This document shows positions 60,271 to 64,000 of a DNA stretch of 64,000 nucleotides, piece after piece. The notes under the pieces were generated by a model, which was not told the origin of the DNA, did not search any database, and saw only the letters and a list, made by a program, of their open reading frames with translations. Every line of letters starts with the position of its first letter. Positions within the stretch are counted from its first letter, which is position 1. The DNA comes from Streptomyces gardneri (GTDB lineage Bacteria; Actinomycetota; Actinomycetes; Streptomycetales; Streptomycetaceae): the NCBI RefSeq assembly GCF_006539185.1, contig NZ_BJMN01000025.1:62001-126000 (forward strand). Direction: 5' to 3'. The translations under genes and the position numbers were made by a program.

Positions 60271-61542
60271 GTGCAGCGGCGACGATTCCTTGGACTGACC
60301 GCGGCCGCCGCCGCACTCGGGCTGACCGCCACGGTCACCGGATGCGGCGTCCTCGAGGGCGAATCCGGCGACGTGACCCTCAGACTGGTCGCCGCCGACT
60401 ACGACCTGACCGGCGGGGACACGACCAAGAAGTACTGGGCCGACCTCGTCACCGCCTTCGAGGCGAAGCACCCCGGTGTGAAGGTCGAGGTGCAGATCGA
60501 GTCCTGGGACGACGTCGACCGCAAGGTCGCCGAGATGGTCAAGGCCGACGAGGCCCCCGACGTCGCGCAGATCGGCGCCTACGCCGACTACGCGGCCGCC
60601 GGCGAGCTCTACGCCGCCGACGAGCTCCTCTCGATCCCCGTCCAGGCCAACTTCCTCGCGCCGCTCGTCGCCGCCGGAGAGACCAAGCGCACCCAGTACG
60701 GGCTGCCCTTCGTCGCCTCCACCCGGCCGCTCTTCTACAACAAGGCCCTCTTCGAGGAGGCCGGCGCCGAGGCACCCACCACCTGGGACGAGCTGGCCGC
60801 CGCCGCCGAGAAGCTCAAGGCCAAGGGCGTCACCACCCCCTTCGCGCTTCCGCTCGGCCCCGAGGAGGCCCAGGCCGAGGCCCTGATGTGGCTCCTCAGC
60901 GGCGGCGGCGGCTGGACCGACGCCACCGACCACTACGCCGTCGACTCCGACGCGAACGTCCGCACCTTCGACTGGCTGAAGAAGAACCTCGTCGGCAAGG
61001 GCCTCACCGGGCCCGTCGCCCCCGGCAAGCTCAACCGCAAGGCCGCCTTCGCCGCCTTCGCGAGCGGCGAGGTCGGCATGCTCAACGGCCACCCCTCGCT
61101 GGTCAAGGAGGCCGCGAAGAAGGGCGTCGAGATCGGCCAGGTGCCGCTGCCCGGCATCGACGGCAAGCCCAAGAGCTCCATGGGCGTCGCCGACTGGATC
61201 ATGGGCTTCAAGCAGAACGGTCACCGCAAGGAGATCGGCGAGTTCCTGAACTTCGTCTTCAGCGACGAGAACGTCCTGAAGTTCGCCGGGGACAACGACC
61301 TGCTGCCGGTCACCGTCAGCGCCTCCACCCGCATGGAGACCGACCCCGAGTACGCGAACCTCCGCGAGTTCCTCAAGGGCCTCCCGGACGCCCAGCTCCC
61401 GCCGGTCGGCAAGACCTCGTGGGCCACGGTCAGCGAGAACGTCAAGCAGAACATCGGCAAGGCCGTCACCCCCGGCGGCCGGCCCTCCGAGGTCCTGGGC
61501 ACGATAGGCCGGGCGGCGACGGCGGCCGAGAACGCCGAGTAA
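60271..61542 (+). CDS. Sugar ABC-transporter substrate-binding lipoprotein
   Basis: 423 residues of family 1 extracellular solute-binding proteins. The N-terminus has a twin-arginine signal RRRFLG and a lipobox (VTGC) giving a lipid-anchored receptor. Typical segments are WADLVTAFEAKHPGVKVEV and GLPFVASTRPLFYNKALFEEAG. The gene lacks permeases in this window, and the ATPase is likely MsiK. The dre sites and nagKA neighbour suggest an aminosugar ligand. GTG at 60271 preferred; GTG at 60259 is alternative. Confidence 0.88.
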   Translation: MQRRRFLGLTAAAAALGLTATVTGCGVLEGESGDVTLRLVAADYDLTGGDTTKKYWADLVTAFEAKHPGVKVEVQIESWDDVDRKVAEMVKADEAPDVAQIGAYADYAAAGELYAADELLSIPVQANFLAPLVAAGETKRTQYGLPFVASTRPLFYNKALFEEAGAEAPTTWDELAAAAEKLKAKGVTTPFALPLGPEEAQAEALMWLLSGGGGWTDATDHYAVDSDANVRTFDWLKKNLVGKGLTGPVAPGKLNRKAAFAAFASGEVGMLNGHPSLVKEAAKKGVEIGQVPLPGIDGKPKSSMGVADWIMGFKQNGHRKEIGEFLNFVFSDENVLKFAGDNDLLPVTVSASTRMETDPEYANLREFLKGLPDAQLPPVGKTSWATVSENVKQNIGKAVTPGGRPSEVLGTIGRAATAAENAE

Positions 61543-61554
61543 TAGGTTGGTCGT

Positions 61555-61848
61555 ATGACCGAAGAGCGGACGGCCGAAGAGCGGACGGCCGGAGAGCAGG
61601 GGACGGCGCACGACGCCGGCGACGGTGGGCTCGGCGAGCGCGAGCGGGCCCTCCTCGCCGTCGAGCGCCGCTCCTGGCCCGGCCCCGGCGCCAAGGAGCG
61701 GGCCGTCCGCGAGGGCCTCGGCCTCTCCCCGACCCGCTACTACCAGCTGCTCAACGCCCTCCTCGACGACCCGCGCGCCCTCGCCCACGACCCGGTGACG
61801 GTCAACCGACTGCGCCGCGTCCGGGAAGAGAAGCAAAGGCGTCGCTAG
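61555..61848 (+). CDS. DUF3263 domain protein
   Basis: 97 residues. The core LGERERALLAVERRSWPGPG and LGLSPTRYYQLLNALLDDP match the DUF3263 family, a helix-turn-helix-like fold probably contacting DNA or a protein. Starts 13 bases after the binding-protein stop and may share its mRNA. Confidence 0.87.
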   Translation: MTEERTAEERTAGEQGTAHDAGDGGLGERERALLAVERRSWPGPGAKERAVREGLGLSPTRYYQLLNALLDDPRALAHDPVTVNRLRRVREEKQRRR

Positions 61849-61921
61849 AGGGTGGCAAGGACCCGCACCGGTGACCCCGGCCACGCTGACGGCGACGCCC
61901 CGCGTCGGTAGGGTCGTGAAC

Positions 61922-62764
61922 ATGGTCAGCAGCCTTCCGCACCCGACCACCTCCGCCGGCCGCGACGGTCTGGCCGCGCTTCTCGCGCGGCCCGCGCAAG
62001 CCGTCGTCGCCCTCGATTTCGACGGGACGCTCGCCGAGATCGTCCCCGACCCCGAACAGGCCCGCGCCCACCCCGGTGCCGTGGCCGCCCTCGCCGCCCT
62101 CGCGCCCCAGGTCGCCTCCGTCGCCGTCGTGACCGGCCGGCCCGCCGGGGTCGCCGTCCGCTACGGCGGCTTCGCCGGAGTCCCCGGCCTCGAACACCTC
62201 GTCGTCCTCGGCCACTACGGCGCCGAACGCTGGGACGCCGTCAGCGGCACCGTCCGGGCCGCCGCCCCGCACCCGGGCGTGGCCTCCGTCCGCGCCGAGC
62301 TCCCCGGCTTCCTCGACCGGGCCGGCGCCTGGCCGGGCGTCTGGATCGAGGAGAAGGGCCGCGCGGTCGCCGTCCACACCCGCCGCGCGCTCGACCCCGA
62401 GGGCGCCTTCGAGGCCCTCAAGGGCCCGCTCGGCGACCTCGCCACCCACCACGGCCTCGTCCTGGAGCCCGGCCGCATGGTCCTGGAGCTGCGGCCCCCG
62501 GGCATGGACAAGGGCGTGGCGCTCGCCGAGTACGCACAGGAGGTGGGCGCCGGGTCCGTGCTCTACGCGGGCGACGACCTCGGCGACCTGCCCGCCTTCG
62601 CCGCCGTGGAGAAGCTCCGCTCCGACGGCACCCCCGGCCTCCTGATCTGCAGCGGCTCCTCCGAGGTCCCGGAACTCGCCGACCGCGCGGACCTCTCGGT
62701 GGCCGGCCCGCCGGGGGTGGTGGGGTTCCTGACCGCGCTCGCGGAGGCGGTACGGGCCTCCTGA
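61922..62764 (+). CDS. otsB: Trehalose-6-phosphate phosphatase
   Basis: 280 residues of the HAD superfamily. Nucleophile motif ALDFDGTLAEI with Asp32 and Asp34, VVTGRP as motif II, and GDDLGDLPAF as motif IV. It makes trehalose from trehalose-6-phosphate as an osmolyte and spore reserve. No otsA in the window. ATG at 61922. Confidence 0.92.
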   Translation: MVSSLPHPTTSAGRDGLAALLARPAQAVVALDFDGTLAEIVPDPEQARAHPGAVAALAALAPQVASVAVVTGRPAGVAVRYGGFAGVPGLEHLVVLGHYGAERWDAVSGTVRAAAPHPGVASVRAELPGFLDRAGAWPGVWIEEKGRAVAVHTRRALDPEGAFEALKGPLGDLATHHGLVLEPGRMVLELRPPGMDKGVALAEYAQEVGAGSVLYAGDDLGDLPAFAAVEKLRSDGTPGLLICSGSSEVPELADRADLSVAGPPGVVGFLTALAEAVRAS

Positions 62765-62768
62765 ACCG

Positions 62769-63674
62769 TCACTCTCCCCGTACGAGCAGCTCCACCACGC
62801 CCGTCAGGTCCTCGTCGCCGCTCGCCTCGGCAAGGCGACGGGCCATCAGGTCGAAGTAGGGGAGGAGCAGTTCGGTGCTGACGCCCTGCTGTTCGGCGGT
62901 GGCGAGGAAGGTGGGCGTGCCGGCGACCTGCATGCCCAGGTTGGAGACGACGCCCTTCGTGTAGTCGCCGCTCCGCAGCTGGTCCGCGGCGAGGTGGACG
63001 CCCTGCGCCATCGCGGCGAGCCAGTCCGCGAGCAGCGGGGCGAACTCCACCGGGTCGATGTCCTCCTTGCGGATCAGGGCGAAGGCGTGGTGGATCCCGG
63101 CGAACATCCCGTACATCCCGCTGAGCAGGGCCACGTCGTGCAGGGCCGCGTGGCCCGCGTCCGCGCCGACGTACCGGGTGCCGACGGGCACCGCCAGGGT
63201 CTCCCGGTGCTGCTCGAACAGCTCGGCCGCGCCGCTGTAGAAGACGTATCCGCCGGCCTCAGGGACGCCGACCATCGGCGGGACGGCCATGATGCCGCCG
63301 TCCAGGTAGCGGGCGCCGCGGTCGCGGGCCCAGTCCGCGCGGGCGCGGGCCTGGTCCGGGGTCGTGGTCGTGAGGTTGACGAGGTCCTTCCCCGTCAGGT
63401 CGGCCTCGGCGAGGGCCTCGCCCACCGAGGCGTCGTCCAGGAGGCAGACGACGACCAGCGTGCTCGCGGCGACGGCCTCGGCGGCGCTGCCGGCGCCCTT
63501 CGCGCCCTCGGCGACGAGTCCGGCCGCGCGGGCCGGGGTGCGGTTCCAGACGGTGAGGGGGTGGCCGGCGGCGAGCCAGGTGCCGGCCAGGGCGGTGCCC
63601 ATCGCGCCGAGGCCGAGCAGGGTGACGGGGGTCTTCCCGGAGGTCGAGGTCTTCTCTCGCGTGTTCGCTGTCAT
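62769..63674 (-). CDS. NADPH-dependent imine-reductase-like oxidoreductase
   Basis: 301 residues. The Rossmann domain LLGLGAMGTALAGTWLAAGH (1-160) and a helical C-terminal domain are the layout of 6-phosphogluconate-dehydrogenase-like proteins, and segments such as FALIRKEDIDPVEFAPLLADWL match the imine reductase subgroup. The exact substrate is unknown. It is divergent from an HxlR regulator, its probable controller, with 98 bases between and a perfect palindrome in that gap. Confidence 0.85.
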   Translation of the reverse strand: MTANTREKTSTSGKTPVTLLGLGAMGTALAGTWLAAGHPLTVWNRTPARAAGLVAEGAKGAGSAAEAVAASTLVVVCLLDDASVGEALAEADLTGKDLVNLTTTTPDQARARADWARDRGARYLDGGIMAVPPMVGVPEAGGYVFYSGAAELFEQHRETLAVPVGTRYVGADAGHAALHDVALLSGMYGMFAGIHHAFALIRKEDIDPVEFAPLLADWLAAMAQGVHLAADQLRSGDYTKGVVSNLGMQVAGTPTFLATAEQQGVSTELLLPYFDLMARRLAEASGDEDLTGVVELLVRGE

Positions 63675-63712
63675 GGCCACCAGGCTGGTCGAGGGCCCGG
63701 AACCGCTCAAGT

Positions 63713-63730
63713 ACCCACTTGGAAGTGGGT
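63713..63730. promoter_or_regulatory. Palindromic operator candidate for the HxlR regulator
   Basis: ACCCACTTGGAAGTGGGT, a perfect 8-2-8 palindrome between the divergent oxidoreductase and HxlR genes. Confidence 0.72.
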
Positions 63731-63772
63731 GGTTACCCTGAGGTGAGCGAACAGGTCAGGAGGGTGGGGCAG

Positions 63773-64000
63773 ATGGCGACGCTGAACCGGCCGGCAACCG
63801 ACGACGGGCACGTCTGCGGGATCGACACCTCGATGGAGGTGATCGGCGGCAAGTGGAAGGTCCTCATCCTGTGGGCGCTCCACACCTACCCGCAGAGCCG
63901 CTTCGGCGAGCTGCGGCGCATCGTCCCGGGCATCACCGAGAAGGTGCTCGCCTCCCATCTGCGGGAGATGGAGGCGGACGGGATCGTGGACCGCGTCTCG
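63773..64000 (+). CDS. HxlR-family transcriptional regulator (cut by the right edge)
   Basis: 76 codons of the N-terminus. HVCGIDTSMEVIGGKWKVLI is the HxlR signature with the redox-type cysteine, followed by the winged helix (FGELRRIVPGITEKVLASHL). These regulators respond to aldehydes, quinones or disulfide stress and usually control a divergent reductase, as here. GGAGG eight to twelve bases upstream supports ATG at 63773; GTG at 63743 is also in frame. Confidence 0.9.
   Translation, partial: MATLNRPATDDGHVCGIDTSMEVIGGKWKVLILWALHTYPQSRFGELRRIVPGITEKVLASHLREMEADGIVDRVS

Overview
The window is chromosomal DNA from a high-GC actinomycete, almost certainly a Streptomyces. Third-codon-position GC is very high, GTG and TTG starts are common, and Tat and lipoprotein signals are frequent. 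The gene order (mshA, gpmA, phoU-phoR-phoP, carD, ispD-ispF-cysS-rlmB, msiK, hbpS-senS-senR, cdgB, nagA-nagK) is one I recall from the conserved central chromosome of S. coelicolor. That comparison is from memory, not from an alignment.

Layout. 1-9.8 kb: the N-terminus of a response regulator, an NlpC/P60 cell-wall hydrolase, a methyltransferase, mycothiol glycosyltransferase mshA with a YbjN-type gene, a Tat-exported beta-helix protein, an AraC regulator divergent from a metallo-beta-lactamase-fold hydrolase, and an MFS exporter. 9.9-15.3 kb: gpmA, a secreted small protein, a GNAT enzyme, a 50-residue cysteine-rich protein, and the phosphate regulon core phoU / phoRP with two PHO-box arrays between them. 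15.3-21.3 kb: a lipoprotein, carD, the isoprenoid genes ispD-ispF, cysS and rlmB. 21.3-28.2 kb: an unknown 530-residue protein with a NUDIX partner, a DoxX protein, a sugar nucleotidyltransferase, and msiK, the shared ATPase of sugar ABC importers.

28.3-32.4 kb: tRNA-Thr(UGU) followed by a roughly 4 kb island. The island is bounded by 79-bp direct repeats containing the tRNA 3' end and its terminator. It carries SUKH-type and NERD-domain genes, an unknown gene, a 3' fragment of a tRNA-Ser and a long inverted repeat, but no visible integrase. Just outside lie a DUF3592 membrane protein and a protein joining an Mrr-type nuclease domain to a TerD domain.

35-46.5 kb: oxidoreductases, an APH(6)-type kinase next to a thioredoxin-fold gene remnant, a pentapeptide-repeat protein, and the haem-responsive sensing set senR-senS divergent from hbpS. 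46.6-56.7 kb: an M1 metallopeptidase, an FG-GAP surface protein, a canonical TerD, the ribosome-rescue factor arfB, a flavin reductase, the diguanylate cyclase cdgB and two exported proteins.

56.8-64 kb: N-acetylglucosamine metabolism. A PfkB kinase, nagA and nagK (translationally coupled) are divergent from a sugar-binding lipoprotein, with two DasR (dre) sites between them. The product of NagA, glucosamine-6-phosphate, is the ligand that releases DasR, so this is a feedback loop. A dre-like site also lies in front of msiK, which may energise the corresponding importers. The window ends with otsB, an imine-reductase-like gene and a divergent HxlR regulator with a perfect palindrome between them.
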